64,000 nucleotides of DNA from Bryobacteraceae bacterium (GTDB lineage: Bacteria; Acidobacteriota; Terriglobia; Bryobacterales; Bryobacteraceae). Made by a program: the position numbers and the translations under genes. This document shows positions 8,088 through 15,772 of the stretch, piece by piece; positions within the stretch are counted from its first letter, which is position 1; the number at the start of each line of letters is the position of its first letter. The DNA lies in NCBI GenBank assembly GCA_023384675.1, contig JAHDVK010000020.1:41183-105182 (forward strand), in the 5' to 3' direction. The notes beneath the pieces were generated by a model. It saw only the letters and a list, made by a program, of their open reading frames with translations, made no database searches and had not been told where the DNA came from.

Positions 8088-8927
8088 ATGGGGTTAGGCA
8101 GCTTTGGTCAAAGTGCAATGCAACGTGCAACGACGTTCTTCGCTAAACATCCCGTCTTCACAATCGAGGAGTTCACTGAGTGGTACGGCGCCTCGCGTGA
8201 AACTGCTGAGCGTACGGTCGAGGCGCTCCTCGCCTACCACGTGAGGAACGGGCACCTGGTGCGCATCCGCAAAGGACTGTACGCCGCAGTTCCACCGGCA
8301 TCCGAGCCCTCGAGCGTACCGATCGACCCCTTCCTCGTGGCCGGCAAGCTGGCGCCGGATGCAATCCTCGCTTACCACACGGCGCTGGAGCTTCACGGGA
8401 AGGCCCACTCGCCAACGCACGAGTTCTTCTACCTGACCAGTCTCGCCGCGCGAACGCTTCAGTTCCGCGGGCAGCGTTTCCGAGCGGTGCGTCGACCTTC
8501 CGCGCTGCGTTCCGAACAACTTGTTCGGTCGAACGTCCTCACTGTGGATCGGATGGGACTCAGTGTGCGCGTCACGAACCTTGAGAGAACGATGGTGGAC
8601 GTGCTGGACCGTCCGCACTTGGCAGGTGGCTGGGAGGAGATCTGGCGGAGTCTCGCAAGCGTGGAGTTTTTCGATCTCGACGCAGTTGTCGCCTACGCAC
8701 TGCTGCTCGATAATGCGACGACCATCGCCAAGGTCGGCTTCTTTCTGGAGCAGCACATGGAGTCACTGATGGTGACCGAGAGCCATCTCGACCCACTCAG
8801 GAGACGCCGCCCTCGTGCGCCGCATTACCTCTCCCGGGCAGATCGCAGTCCTGGCAAACTCGTTGCCGGCTGGAACCTCGTTGTTCCGCCGGTGGTTCTT
8901 GAAAAGGCATGGCAGGAGGTCTCGTGA
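8088..8927 (+). CDS. AbiEi-family antitoxin-like transcriptional regulator
   Basis: A 279-residue protein with an N-terminal winged-helix region (FFAKHPVFTIEEFTEWYG, about 18-35) followed by the AbiEi-type C-terminal domain (AYHTALELHG near 91-100, VTNLERTMVDVLDRP near 161-175). In type IV toxin-antitoxin pairs AbiEi represses its own operon and counters the nucleotidyltransferase AbiEii. The start could instead be the ATG at 8118. The stop overlaps a GTG in the GTGA arrangement normal for the toxin gene, but the reading frame after it is only 41 codons, so no intact AbiEii follows. It is therefore an orphan regulator or the survivor of a broken pair. Confidence 0.75.
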   Translation: MGLGSFGQSAMQRATTFFAKHPVFTIEEFTEWYGASRETAERTVEALLAYHVRNGHLVRIRKGLYAAVPPASEPSSVPIDPFLVAGKLAPDAILAYHTALELHGKAHSPTHEFFYLTSLAARTLQFRGQRFRAVRRPSALRSEQLVRSNVLTVDRMGLSVRVTNLERTMVDVLDRPHLAGGWEEIWRSLASVEFFDLDAVVAYALLLDNATTIAKVGFFLEQHMESLMVTESHLDPLRRRRPRAPHYLSRADRSPGKLVAGWNLVVPPVVLEKAWQEVS

Positions 8928-9046
8928 AGAAACCGGTTGAGCGATTGCACTCTGAGGCCGAAGCAACAGCCGCTGCCGAGCCGATTGACCACCGCCATGC
9001 CCCGCCAGTCCGTTTGTGCGTGCAGGCCGCCAAACTTCTCTGTTGA
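8924..9046 (+). pseudogene. Short coupled frame, possible remnant of the AbiEii toxin
   Basis: A GTG overlapping the antitoxin stop opens a 40-codon frame (VKKPVERLHSEAEATAAAEP at its start) that then ends. A full AbiEii-type nucleotidyltransferase would be several times longer and none is present. The remnant reading rests on position and coupling only, because the visible residues show no diagnostic toxin motif. Confidence 0.3.
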
Positions 9047-9072
9047 CGACTGACGCCGCGCGATGATACTCA
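9043..9072 (+). promoter_or_regulatory. Candidate promoter upstream of the gene at 9209
   Basis: TTGACG (9043-9048), an 18-base spacer and TACTCA preceded by TGA (extended -10 form) lie about 135 bases before the next start codon. The rest of 9047-9208 shows no coding signal. Confidence 0.3.
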
Positions 9073-9208
9073 GTAGTTGAACGCTCGCAAGGCGTTCCCC
9101 AGACGCACTTGGGTCGTCTCGAAATCACCCATCCCCCCACCAGTTTCAGAGCGCCGGGACTCTCGTAAAACTCCATCCCGCAGATTCTCGCGGGAGAGTT
9201 GTGTCCCG

Positions 9209-9532
9209 ATGAATTCGCAAATCCCCCTCTACAAGTCCGACGGACAACTCGTCGAGTGGATCTCGCCCTCCCAAGCGGGCCGGCTCGAACGGCTGCATCT
9301 GGTCCAGGTGGTGCGCCACCGCAAAGGGCACGTGAGCCGCTGCATCCTGCGCCAACGGCCGGGCGATGCGAGGCCGACACGCCCGACGGACTACGTCGGC
9401 ACTCGGTACTGCTACCGCGAACACCTCGACAGCGGTCACGAGGTGTGGACTTTACGGCGCCTGGGGCGGGGGAACGAATTGCGGCCCATCTTCCTGCAGG
9501 TGCTGACGGATTGCCTGGTGGTGGCGGAATGA
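9209..9532 (+). CDS. Hypothetical protein of about 107 residues
   Basis: A small basic soluble protein opening with a short strand and SDGQLVEWISPSQAGRL, then LVQVVRHRKGHVSRCILRQR. I recognise no domain. The ATG at 9209 is chosen because GGGAGAG lies about ten bases upstream and the longer in-frame extension looks non-coding. The stop overlaps a further ATG (ATGA), hinting at a short downstream partner. Similar short proteins are common next to phage genes in Solibacter-like genomes as far as I recall, but I cannot confirm a family. Position suggests it belongs to the accessory region left of the MTase genes. Confidence 0.6.
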   Translation: MNSQIPLYKSDGQLVEWISPSQAGRLERLHLVQVVRHRKGHVSRCILRQRPGDARPTRPTDYVGTRYCYREHLDSGHEVWTLRRLGRGNELRPIFLQVLTDCLVVAE

Positions 9533-9657
9533 AGGCGGCACGGACGAGGGCTGGTGGCCGGCACGTGGCAATTCAACGTGGGCTGCTGGTTCGCCAACGG
9601 AGTGGGGCGCTGAAACCGCGGCCGAATCTACCGCGGCGAGGGAAGGCGCGACGCTGA
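9529..9657 (+). CDS. Possible small basic protein (42 residues)
   Basis: Starts at an ATG that overlaps the preceding stop by four bases and encodes a strongly Arg/Lys-rich peptide ending RRGKARR. The overlap suggests coupled translation; the composition could equally be chance in GC-rich DNA. No known domain. The 136 bases after it (9658-9793) hold two copies of GGTTGTCAC (9760-9768 and 9774-9782), possibly an operator. Confidence 0.3.
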   Translation: MKAARTRAGGRHVAIQRGLLVRQRSGALKPRPNLPRRGKARR

Positions 9658-9793
9658 GCGAGACCTGCTCAGATTCCCTTGCAATTATGGGTCCCTCCTG
9701 GCCGTTTTCGCCGACGGTGGACCAACGGCACCAATTCGCCAGCGTTGGGACCGAGAAAAGGTTGTCACCCTCAGGTTGTCACTCCATTCCGAC

Positions 9794-11326
9794 ATGAACC
9801 CCGGGCTCGTGACGCCGGCGATGGCGCGGCGGATTGAGATCTGGTCGCCGGACCGGCTGGTGCCGTACCAGCGCAACGCCAGGACGCATTCCGACGAGCA
9901 GGTTTCGCAGATCGCGGCCTCCATCGCGGAGTTTGGTTTCACGTCGCCAATTCTCGTCGACTCAGCCGACGGCATCATCGCCGGCCACGGCCGGTTGATG
10001 GCCGCGCGGAAGCTGGGTCTGGCGGAAGTGCCCGTCATTGTCCTCGACCATCTGACTGAGACGCAGCGACGTGCATTCATCTTGGCCGACAACAGACTGG
10101 CGGAACTCGCTGGCTGGAACGAGGAGCTGCTAGCCGAGGAGTTGGCCGCGCTCGAGGCCGATGGGTTTGAGCTTGGCTTGATCGGCTTCAACGAGCGCGA
10201 GTTGGCGGCGATGCTGGCCGAGGCTGAGTCGGAGGCAGCCGTGGGAGAGACGGCGCCGGATGTGGTGGGCGAGGCTCCCACTGTGGCGGTCACTCAGGCC
10301 GGCGACCTGTGGATGATCGGCCCGCACCGATTGCTGTGCGGCGACTGCCGGAAGCGGGAGGATGTGCTCCGGCTGCTGGATGGCCGCAAGGCGAACCTGG
10401 TCGTGACGTCGCCGCCGTACGCGACGCAGCGGGAGTATGATCCATCGAGCGGATTCCAGCCGGTGCCGCCGGACGAGTACATCGGCTGGTACCAGGCGGT
10501 CGCCGACAACATCGCGGCGGTGCTCGCGGCGGACGGCTCCTACTTTCTGAACATCAAGGAGCACGCCGAGGATGGACAGCGACACCTCTACGTGAAGAAG
10601 CTGACCATCGCGCACGTGGAGCGGTGGGGCTGGCGGTTTGTGGACGAGTTCTGCTGGCGCAAGACGGACAACGGCGTGCCGGGCGGCTGGCCCAACAGGT
10701 TCAAGAACGCTTGGGAACCGGTCCTGCACTTCTGCCGCCAGGCGGAGATCAAGTTTCGGCCATTCGCGGTGGGACACGTTTCTGAGGACTGCTTCGATTA
10801 CTCTGCGGAGAATCCGAAGTCGACCTCCGGCAGTGGCCTGCTGGGGACCGGGGCGCGTGGCGCGGCGGCGGGCCGCTTGGATGCCGATGACAGTGATGGC
10901 CGATTCAAAGGGATTGCTCGGCCGAGCAATGTGATCGAGGCGAAGACTGAATCGACGCAGGGCTCACACTCGGCGCCGTTCCCGAGGGCGCTGGTCGAGT
11001 TCTTTGTGAAGGCGTTTTCCGATGCGGGCGATGTGGTGTTCGAGCCGTTCACCGGCAGTGGGACGACGCTGGCGGCATCGCATGTGCATCGGCGCGTCGG
11101 GTACGGCATCGAGATCAGTCCGGCCTACTGCGACGTGATTCTGCGGCGGATGGCGGAACTGACTGGCGAGGCGCCGACGTTGGCCGGCACGGGCGAAGCG
11201 CTGGCCGCAGTGGCGGCGGCGCGCGGGATCTCGCCAGAGCAGGTGGATAACCCGAAAGCGCGGGACTCGCGGCGGATCCAGCATCGCGGCGCCGCGCCGT
11301 ATTACGGGAGCCGGAAGGCGTCCTGA
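9794..11326 (+). CDS. ParB-like domain fused to DNA methyltransferase (SPPY type)
   Basis: An approximately 510-residue fusion. The N-terminal ParB/sulfiredoxin-like domain (about the first 100 residues) contains NARTHSDEQV, the GIIAGHGRLMAARKLG core and LADNRLAE. It is followed by a beta-class DNA methyltransferase with catalytic motif IV TSPPY, a long target-recognition region and, near the C terminus, the AdoMet-binding motif FEPFTGSGTTLAAS. SPPY is more typical of N4-cytosine enzymes, so base specificity is likely but not certain. Starts at 9776 (TTG), 9794 or 9821 are all possible; I take the ATG at 9794. No restriction gene is adjacent, so it looks like an orphan phage-type modification enzyme that protects or marks DNA. 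Confidence 0.88.
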   Translation: MNPGLVTPAMARRIEIWSPDRLVPYQRNARTHSDEQVSQIAASIAEFGFTSPILVDSADGIIAGHGRLMAARKLGLAEVPVIVLDHLTETQRRAFILADNRLAELAGWNEELLAEELAALEADGFELGLIGFNERELAAMLAEAESEAAVGETAPDVVGEAPTVAVTQAGDLWMIGPHRLLCGDCRKREDVLRLLDGRKANLVVTSPPYATQREYDPSSGFQPVPPDEYIGWYQAVADNIAAVLAADGSYFLNIKEHAEDGQRHLYVKKLTIAHVERWGWRFVDEFCWRKTDNGVPGGWPNRFKNAWEPVLHFCRQAEIKFRPFAVGHVSEDCFDYSAENPKSTSGSGLLGTGARGAAAGRLDADDSDGRFKGIARPSNVIEAKTESTQGSHSAPFPRALVEFFVKAFSDAGDVVFEPFTGSGTTLAASHVHRRVGYGIEISPAYCDVILRRMAELTGEAPTLAGTGEALAAVAAARGISPEQVDNPKARDSRRIQHRGAAPYYGSRKAS

Positions 11327-11417
11327 CGAAATCACCGAGTTGCTCGCCCGCCCGGGCGAGCTTGCGGGCGGCTCCGGTCCTCCTCCGCGGGGCCGCCCCT
11401 TTTTTGAGGCACGACGA

Positions 11418-12680
11418 TTGAAAATCGACATCCAGGTTGAACGCTGGCCCATCGACCGGCTCATTCCTTACGCAAGAAATGCCCGCACGCACACGGACGA
11501 GCAGGTAGCGCAGATCGCCGCTTCGATCGCAGAATTCGGGTGGACGAACCCGGTTCTGGTTGGCAGTGACGGCGTGCTCATCGCGGGCCATGCCCGGCTG
11601 ATGGCGGCGCGGAAGCTGGCGATGGCCGAAGTGCCGGTGATCGTGCTGGACCACCTGAGCGAGTCGCAGCGACGTGCCCTGGTGCTGGCGGACAACCGGC
11701 TTGCCCTTTCGGCAGCGTGGAATGAGGACATGCTGCGCGTCGAATTGGAGGCGTTGCGGGAAGACGATTACAACATCGATCTTCTCGGGTTCACGGATGA
11801 GGAGATTGAGAGCCTACTGGCTGAGCCGGAGTCCGAGTCTGCGGGGCAAACGGACGAGGATGCCGTGCCGGAGACGGCGGAGTCGGCGGTCACGGTGCCT
11901 GGTGATGTCTGGCTGCTGGGCCAGCACAGACTCTTGTGTGGCGACGCCACGGTGCTCGGCGATTTGGAGAAGGTGCTGGCCGGAGGCTTGGCCGACATGA
12001 CCTTTTGCGACCCACCGTACAACGTGAACTACGGCGCGACGATGAAAGACAAGCTCCGAGGCAAGTCGCACCGCAAGATCGCCAACGACAATCTGGGCGA
12101 GGACTTCGCCAAGTTCCTCCACGACGCCTGCGTCAATATGCTGGCGTTGACGAAGGGAGCCGTCTACATCTGCATGTCCTCCTCGGAGTTGCACACGCTG
12201 CAGAAGGCATTCCGCGACGCGGGCGGGCACTGGTCGACGTTCGTGATCTGGGCCAAGAACACCTTCACGATGGGCCGCTCGGATTATCAGCGGCAGTACG
12301 AGCCGATTCTCTACGGCTGGAAGGAGGGCGCGGACCATTTCTGGTGCGGCGCCCGCGACCAGGGCGACGTGTGGTTCATCAAGAAGCCGCACGTGAACGA
12401 CCTCCATCCGACGATGAAGCCGGTGGAGTTGGTGGAGCGCGCGGTGCGCAACAGCAGCAAGAGCCGGGACACTGTGCTCGATCCGTTTGGCGGCTCGGGG
12501 TCGACGCTGATCGCGTGCGAGAAAGCGGGGCGCCAGGCGCGCGTGATTGAATTGGAGCCAAAGTATTGCGATGTCATCATCCGCCGCTTCCAGCAATTCG
12601 CCGGCAAACCTGCCACCCTCGAGGGCGACGGACAAAGCTTCGACGAAATCGCAGTGGGACGAGGTGAGGTGGCAGCATGA
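11418..12680 (+). CDS. ParB-like domain fused to DNA methyltransferase (DPPY type)
   Basis: A 420-residue fusion with the same ParB-like front half as the preceding gene (NARTHTDEQV, LIAGHARLMAARKL, LADNRLAL) but a different methyltransferase: motif IV is DPPYNVNYG and motif I is LDPFGGSGSTLIACE, typical of beta-class N6-adenine enzymes. I choose the TTG at 11418 because GAGG lies eight bases before it and the protein then opens directly at the ParB domain (LKIDIQVERWPIDRL). The N-terminal halves of the two genes are much more alike than the catalytic halves, which implies exchange of methylase modules on a shared front domain. It lies 91 bases downstream of the first MTase. Confidence 0.88.
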   Translation: MKIDIQVERWPIDRLIPYARNARTHTDEQVAQIAASIAEFGWTNPVLVGSDGVLIAGHARLMAARKLAMAEVPVIVLDHLSESQRRALVLADNRLALSAAWNEDMLRVELEALREDDYNIDLLGFTDEEIESLLAEPESESAGQTDEDAVPETAESAVTVPGDVWLLGQHRLLCGDATVLGDLEKVLAGGLADMTFCDPPYNVNYGATMKDKLRGKSHRKIANDNLGEDFAKFLHDACVNMLALTKGAVYICMSSSELHTLQKAFRDAGGHWSTFVIWAKNTFTMGRSDYQRQYEPILYGWKEGADHFWCGARDQGDVWFIKKPHVNDLHPTMKPVELVERAVRNSSKSRDTVLDPFGGSGSTLIACEKAGRQARVIELEPKYCDVIIRRFQQFAGKPATLEGDGQSFDEIAVGRGEVAA

Positions 12681-12840
12681 TGTAGACCGCTGCCGCCGGG
12701 AGATGGTGCTGGCGGAGGAGCAGTTACGCGCGGGCAACCCTGATGTGGAAGGCCTGGTGCTCGCGCTGGCGGATTGGGCACAAGAGCTCAGAATTCTTGA
12801 AGGGCAACGAGACGAATGGAAGAGTGGATCCTCTCGCTGA
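12664..12840 (+). CDS. Small hypothetical protein overlapping the methyltransferase end
   Basis: A helical, charged protein of about 58 residues (RREMVLAEEQLRAGNPDVEG in its middle). Start is unclear: GTG at 12664 or ATG at 12703 are both possible. It overlaps the end of the MTase gene and the start of the next one, as is common in compact phage operons. No domain recognised. Confidence 0.45.
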   Translation: MRWQHDVDRCRREMVLAEEQLRAGNPDVEGLVLALADWAQELRILEGQRDEWKSGSSR

Positions 12841-13058
12841 TTGTGCCGGGCATCGCGCTGGTGTCCGGGCTGATCGCGACGTACGTGAGCCTGCAGAACC
12901 GGGCGTTGCTGGCCGAGGTTCGGCAGGAGTTGGCGGAACTCGAAAACCGGATCATCACGCGGATCAATGGCACGTACGTGCGCGCCGGAGAGTGCCGGTT
13001 GCGGGAGGAAGCGCTTGCGTCGCGGGTTCAGATGATGGTGGATAGGCGGGAGAAGTAG
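12816..13058 (+). CDS. Small membrane protein with coiled-coil tail
   Basis: An 80-residue protein with one N-terminal membrane segment (WILSLIVPGIALVSGLIATY, residues 4-23) followed by a charged heptad-like helix (LLAEVRQELAELENRI). The layout resembles small phage membrane proteins such as holin- or spanin-related products, but it lies far from the lysis genes at 42.7-44 kb. No function can be assigned. Confidence 0.6.
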   Translation: MEEWILSLIVPGIALVSGLIATYVSLQNRALLAEVRQELAELENRIITRINGTYVRAGECRLREEALASRVQMMVDRREK

Positions 13059-13161
13059 GGCGATGACTCGCCTGAGGTGCGCTGTTAGCGTAGCCTGAGA
13101 ATGTGATGGCACTCCGATGATTGTGGCGGAGCGGTTATCACTCCAGAGTGGTTTGTGTGAA

Positions 13162-13491
13162 ATGAAGAAGCTACGCAACGGGAGTATAAATCAGCCAAGC
13201 GCGGGAAGCCGAATCGTGGCCAGCCTCCGCGAAGCAGCGGAGTGGGCGGAAGGTCGGGATGTAGGTGCCCGGGTCACCACGGTTGAGGTGCCAGAAGTGG
13301 ATGTGCGAGCAGTGCGACGGCGGCTCGGCCTGAGTCAGGCGGCGTTCGCGGCAAAGTTCGGGTTTCCGCCAGCCACCCTGCGCAATTGGGAACAGGGTCG
13401 GACACGACCTGATGGCCCGTCGCGGGTCCTGCTGGCGGTCATCGCCAGCCATCCGGAGGCGGTGGAGGACGCCCTCAAGAAAGCCAGCTGA
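13162..13491 (+). CDS. HTH-type transcriptional regulator (XRE/HigA-NadS-like)
   Basis: A 109-residue protein whose C-terminal half is a helix-turn-helix: VRAVRRRLGLSQAAFAAKFG (about 48-67) followed by the recognition helix PATLRNWEQGRTRP (70-83). The order, with an unstructured front part and a late HTH, is that of HigA/NadS-type antitoxin regulators. No toxin gene of RelE type is adjacent. The ATG at 13162 is preferred over an upstream alternative because the extension adds nothing family-like. It faces the minus-strand small-gene operon across a shared hairpin at 13501 and might control it; this is inference from position. Confidence 0.75.
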   Translation: MKKLRNGSINQPSAGSRIVASLREAAEWAEGRDVGARVTTVEVPEVDVRAVRRRLGLSQAAFAAKFGFPPATLRNWEQGRTRPDGPSRVLLAVIASHPEAVEDALKKAS

Positions 13492-13500
13492 AGGGAGAAA

Positions 13501-13523
13501 GCCGCCGGCGGGTGACCGGCGGC
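13501..13523 (-). terminator. Hairpin between converging genes
   Basis: GCCGCCGG-seven-base loop-CCGGCGGC, with TTTCTCCCTT following on the minus strand. It sits between the HTH gene (plus) and the end of the minus-strand operon and probably ends the latter. Confidence 0.6.
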
Positions 13524-13542
13524 GGGAAGCAGGCTGTGTGGC

Positions 13543-13935
13543 CTACCCCATCCGTTCGAGCTTGCGGCCCAGATCTTCGAAGGCGTAGAACTCTGGGGTT
13601 CCGCCCTCGACCACCGGCGTCTCACCGGATTCACCTCCGTACTGCGCGACTCCATCCGGGAGCCAGCCGTACTCGATCCAGCCCTCCTCGTCGGGGCCGA
13701 TGCAGCCGAAGTAGAAACCGGGGTAGGCGTCCGACAGGGCGGCGTAGGCGAAGTCGACCGCCTCGTCGGGCCGGGATTCGCGCATCAGGTGCATGAACTT
13801 CTCGGACTGGATGCGGTTGATCTTGTTGAGGACGGTGCCGATCGCGCCGGCGAAACGGTCCTGGCGCGCGGGATGGATGCGGAAGGCCACACCCGGTTGG
13901 GTGTAGACCTTGGCATGTTGAACGGGTCGGGGCAT
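13543..13935 (-). CDS. Hypothetical protein, end of the small-gene operon
   Basis: A 130-residue soluble acidic protein (opens MPRPVQHAKVYTQPGVAFRI; contains YFGCIGPDEEGWIEYGWLPD). No recognised domain. It lies one base after the preceding gene, so it is in the same transcript as the four genes upstream (15203 to 13937). The neighbouring products are all small and also unassigned, as expected of phage early or accessory genes. Confidence 0.6.
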   Translation of the reverse strand: MPRPVQHAKVYTQPGVAFRIHPARQDRFAGAIGTVLNKINRIQSEKFMHLMRESRPDEAVDFAYAALSDAYPGFYFGCIGPDEEGWIEYGWLPDGVAQYGGESGETPVVEGGTPEFYAFEDLGRKLERMG

Positions 13936-13936
13936 T

Positions 13937-14179
13937 TCAGTTCGGTCTCCTTTCCGGGATGATGATGCCGGTCTGTTGTTTCAGAACCCGGCGCAGCAGG
14001 CGGCTGTCGTCCTCGCCGGGCTGGCGCTGGCGGTCGAGTTCGGCGGCGACGTCGGGATCGATCAGGAAGGCGACCTGGCCATCGGGGAGGGCGGTGACGC
14101 CCTCCATTTCTCCGATGGCGAGGCCGCGCAGTGCGTTGGCGACTTCCGCGTCGACGGTGATGCGCTTCCAGCCCTTCAT
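13937..14179 (-). CDS. Hypothetical 80-residue protein
   Basis: Small charged protein (MKGWKRITVDAEVANALRGL at the start) with a predicted mixed fold and a helical C-terminal part (DDSRLLRRVLKQQTG). Its ATG overlaps the end of the DUF3489 gene by four bases. No domain recognised; part of the same operon. Confidence 0.55.
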   Translation of the reverse strand: MKGWKRITVDAEVANALRGLAIGEMEGVTALPDGQVAFLIDPDVAAELDRQRQPGEDDSRLLRRVLKQQTGIIIPERRPN

Positions 14180-14736
14180 GCCTGGGCCTCCGGGAGGCGG
14201 TAGGCGCGGGCGCCGTCGTCGGTCTTGAGGGATTCGATGGCGAGGCCCATCTTCTTGCCGAGGCTGCCGGAGAGGAAGCCGCGGACGCTGTGCGACTGCC
14301 AGCCCGTGGCGGACATGATCTGCTCGAGGGTGGCGCCTTCGGGGCGGCGGAGCAGGTCGAGGACGATGGCCTTCTTGCTGCCGGGGCGCGCCTCGCGCGG
14401 CTCCGTATCAATGGTGGCCTTGGTGGCCTTCCGCTTCGGCGCGGGCGCGGCAGGGGCCGCCGTGGGCGCGGGGGTGGGCGTCAGGGCCTGGATGGCGCGC
14501 CAGATGCGCGTGATGGCCGACTTGCGGTCTGTGAACTTCTTGACCGGCTTGAGGTCACCGAAGGGCGGCACCTCGGCGAAGTTGTTCCAGACCTCCACAA
14601 AGCGGGCCATGGGCCAGGCGGCGGCGAGTTTGGTGAGTTCCTTCTCGGAGGAGAAGGTGGCGTGGTCCTCGGGGATCGACTCGCCCGCGAGGTAGGCGGT
14701 GATGGTGTTTTCGGCATCGATGGCAAAGATGGTCAT
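14176..14736 (-). CDS. DUF3489 domain protein
   Basis: A 186-residue protein. An N-terminal globular part is joined by an Ala/Pro/Lys linker (about 85-108) to a C-terminal DUF3489-type winged-helix-like domain (KKAIVLDLLRRPEGATLEQI near 124-143, then GWQSHSVRGFLSGSLGKKMG). DUF3489 proteins are small, widespread in phages and proteobacterial or acidobacterial accessory DNA, and of unproven function; the domain form suggests DNA binding. It is central in the five-gene minus-strand operon and follows the 76-residue gene after 15 bases. Confidence 0.75.
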   Translation of the reverse strand: MTIFAIDAENTITAYLAGESIPEDHATFSSEKELTKLAAAWPMARFVEVWNNFAEVPPFGDLKPVKKFTDRKSAITRIWRAIQALTPTPAPTAAPAAPAPKRKATKATIDTEPREARPGSKKAIVLDLLRRPEGATLEQIMSATGWQSHSVRGFLSGSLGKKMGLAIESLKTDDGARAYRLPEAQA

Positions 14737-14751
14737 GAGAGTGGGTCCTTT

Positions 14752-14982
14752 CTATCGGTTGAGGCCGGCGAGTTTGTCGTCGGCGGTGATGGTGAGTTGC
14801 TTGTAGTAACCGCTGGCGGTACGAGCCCACCCGAAGGGTGTTTGGATCTCGTGCCGGGCGGCAATGCGGCTCAGTTTCAGGCGGTGGGCGCCGTTGGGGA
14901 AGTCCTTCTTGAGGTGGCCCCAGCGGTCGAGTTTCCAGCCGTTGCGAGTGGCCCAGGCGATCAGTTGGTCGCGGGTCAGCAT
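14752..14982 (-). CDS. Hypothetical 76-residue protein
   Basis: Small basic protein opening MLTRDQLIAWATRNGWKLDR, with KDFPNGAHRLKLSRIAARHE in the middle. No recognised domain; aromatic/basic composition would suit nucleic-acid binding. It begins two bases after the stop of the zinc-ribbon-like gene and precedes the DUF3489 gene. Confidence 0.55.
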   Translation of the reverse strand: MLTRDQLIAWATRNGWKLDRWGHLKKDFPNGAHRLKLSRIAARHEIQTPFGWARTASGYYKQLTITADDKLAGLNR

Positions 14983-14984
14983 GG

Positions 14985-15203
14985 TCAGGCCTTCTGGCTC
15001 CGGTCGATGAGGCCGGTGGCGTCCTCGACGGAGGTCCGGATGTCGTTCCAGCAGTCGCGGCAGAAACGGGCGTGGTCGATTACGTTGCCGTTCGTATCCG
15101 TGACCGTCATCTTGCAGTGGATCGGTTTCGGCTCATCGCAGAGCGAGCATTCGATGTACGGCTGCGCGGCGCTGGTGGTGGGTTGCGGTTGAGTGTTCTG
15201 CAT
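14985..15203 (-). CDS. Small zinc-ribbon-like protein
   Basis: A 72-residue protein with paired cysteines, CSLC (19-22) and CRDC (48-51), spaced as in zinc ribbons. The ATG at 15203 is chosen because the region further upstream is a terminator and leader, not coding. It is the first gene of a five-gene operon that runs to 13543 and is preceded by the recurrent leader motif at 15213-15242. Binding partner unknown. Confidence 0.65.
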   Translation of the reverse strand: MQNTQPQPTTSAAQPYIECSLCDEPKPIHCKMTVTDTNGNVIDHARFCRDCWNDIRTSVEDATGLIDRSQKA

Positions 15204-15212
15204 CGCGAACCC

Positions 15213-15242
15213 ATGAATCACTTCACTTCCGCGAAGAAGCAA
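15213..15242 (-). promoter_or_regulatory. Recurrent leader motif, copy 4 (putative promoter)
   Basis: On the minus strand TTGCTT and ATTCAT are separated by 18 bases ending in AGTG, the same spacing as three other copies in this array. It lies nine bases before the start codon. It is the most diverged copy. Confidence 0.5.
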
Positions 15243-15267
15243 GTTGAATCTGCGGATCACGTCGCAG

Positions 15268-15297
15268 AAAGTGAAGCCCCGGCGCGATGGCCGGGGC
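15268..15297 (-). terminator. Repeated terminator hairpin, copy 1
   Basis: GCCCCGGC/GCCGGGGC with a six-base loop, downstream of the gene at 15317-15658; the T tract after it is weak (TTCACTTT). The same hairpin recurs at 15726 and 16348. Confidence 0.65.
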
Positions 15298-15316
15298 GAG
15301 TGCTCTCTGTCGCAAC

Positions 15317-15658
15317 CTACGCGGTCTCGTTTGATGCCTCGGCCTCCCACTTCAGCAGGTCCTCCATGCGATGGGTGACCTTCAGCCCACGCATCCCGTA
15401 GGAGTTGTCGATGAGTACCATCGTCGCCTCGCCGTTCTGGGTCCAGATCTGGAGGCCGAGCCCTTGCGCCAAGATCTGGTCGGCCAGGGCCAGGACTCTT
15501 TCGGGCCTGACGAAGACGCTGATGTGCGCGTCGCCCCACTCGACATACCGGAAGCCGTGGTCACGCCGGACCCGGCGCTCGGCGCGGACACTGAACTCGC
15601 GCCGCTTGAATCCGGCGGCGAGCATCTTATCGGTGGCGGTCTTTGTTTGGATCAGCAT
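15317..15658 (-). CDS. Hypothetical 113-residue protein
   Basis: A small mixed-charge protein (RAERRVRRDHGFRYVEWGDA near 25-44; ALADQILAQGLGLQIWTQNG in the middle). No recognised domain. It is a single-gene unit: it has its own leader motif (15667-15696) and is followed by its own hairpin (15276-15297). Its leader is short; if the motif is a promoter, the message would start within a few bases of the ATG. Confidence 0.6.
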   Translation of the reverse strand: MLIQTKTATDKMLAAGFKRREFSVRAERRVRRDHGFRYVEWGDAHISVFVRPERVLALADQILAQGLGLQIWTQNGEATMVLIDNSYGMRGLKVTHRMEDLLKWEAEASNETA

Positions 15659-15666
15659 GGTGTTCG

Positions 15667-15696
15667 ATACATCACTCCGAACGGGCGAATGATCAA
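15667..15696 (-). promoter_or_regulatory. Recurrent leader motif, copy 3 (putative promoter)
   Basis: Minus-strand TTGATC, 18-base spacer ending in AGTG, ATGTAT, with the flank TCGC before it. Eight bases separate it from the start codon at 15658. Confidence 0.55.
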
Positions 15697-15719
15697 GCGA
15701 GAAGGGGCGGAAAGGCGAA

Positions 15720-15747
15720 AGAAAAGCCCCGGCGCGCAGGCCGGGGC
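15720..15747 (-). terminator. Repeated terminator hairpin, copy 2
   Basis: GCCCCGGC/GCCGGGGC stem with TTTTCTTTC following on the minus strand; it ends the two-gene unit 16266-15773. Confidence 0.8.
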
Positions 15748-15772
15748 GAGTGCATCGAGGGCGTGCGTGGTT

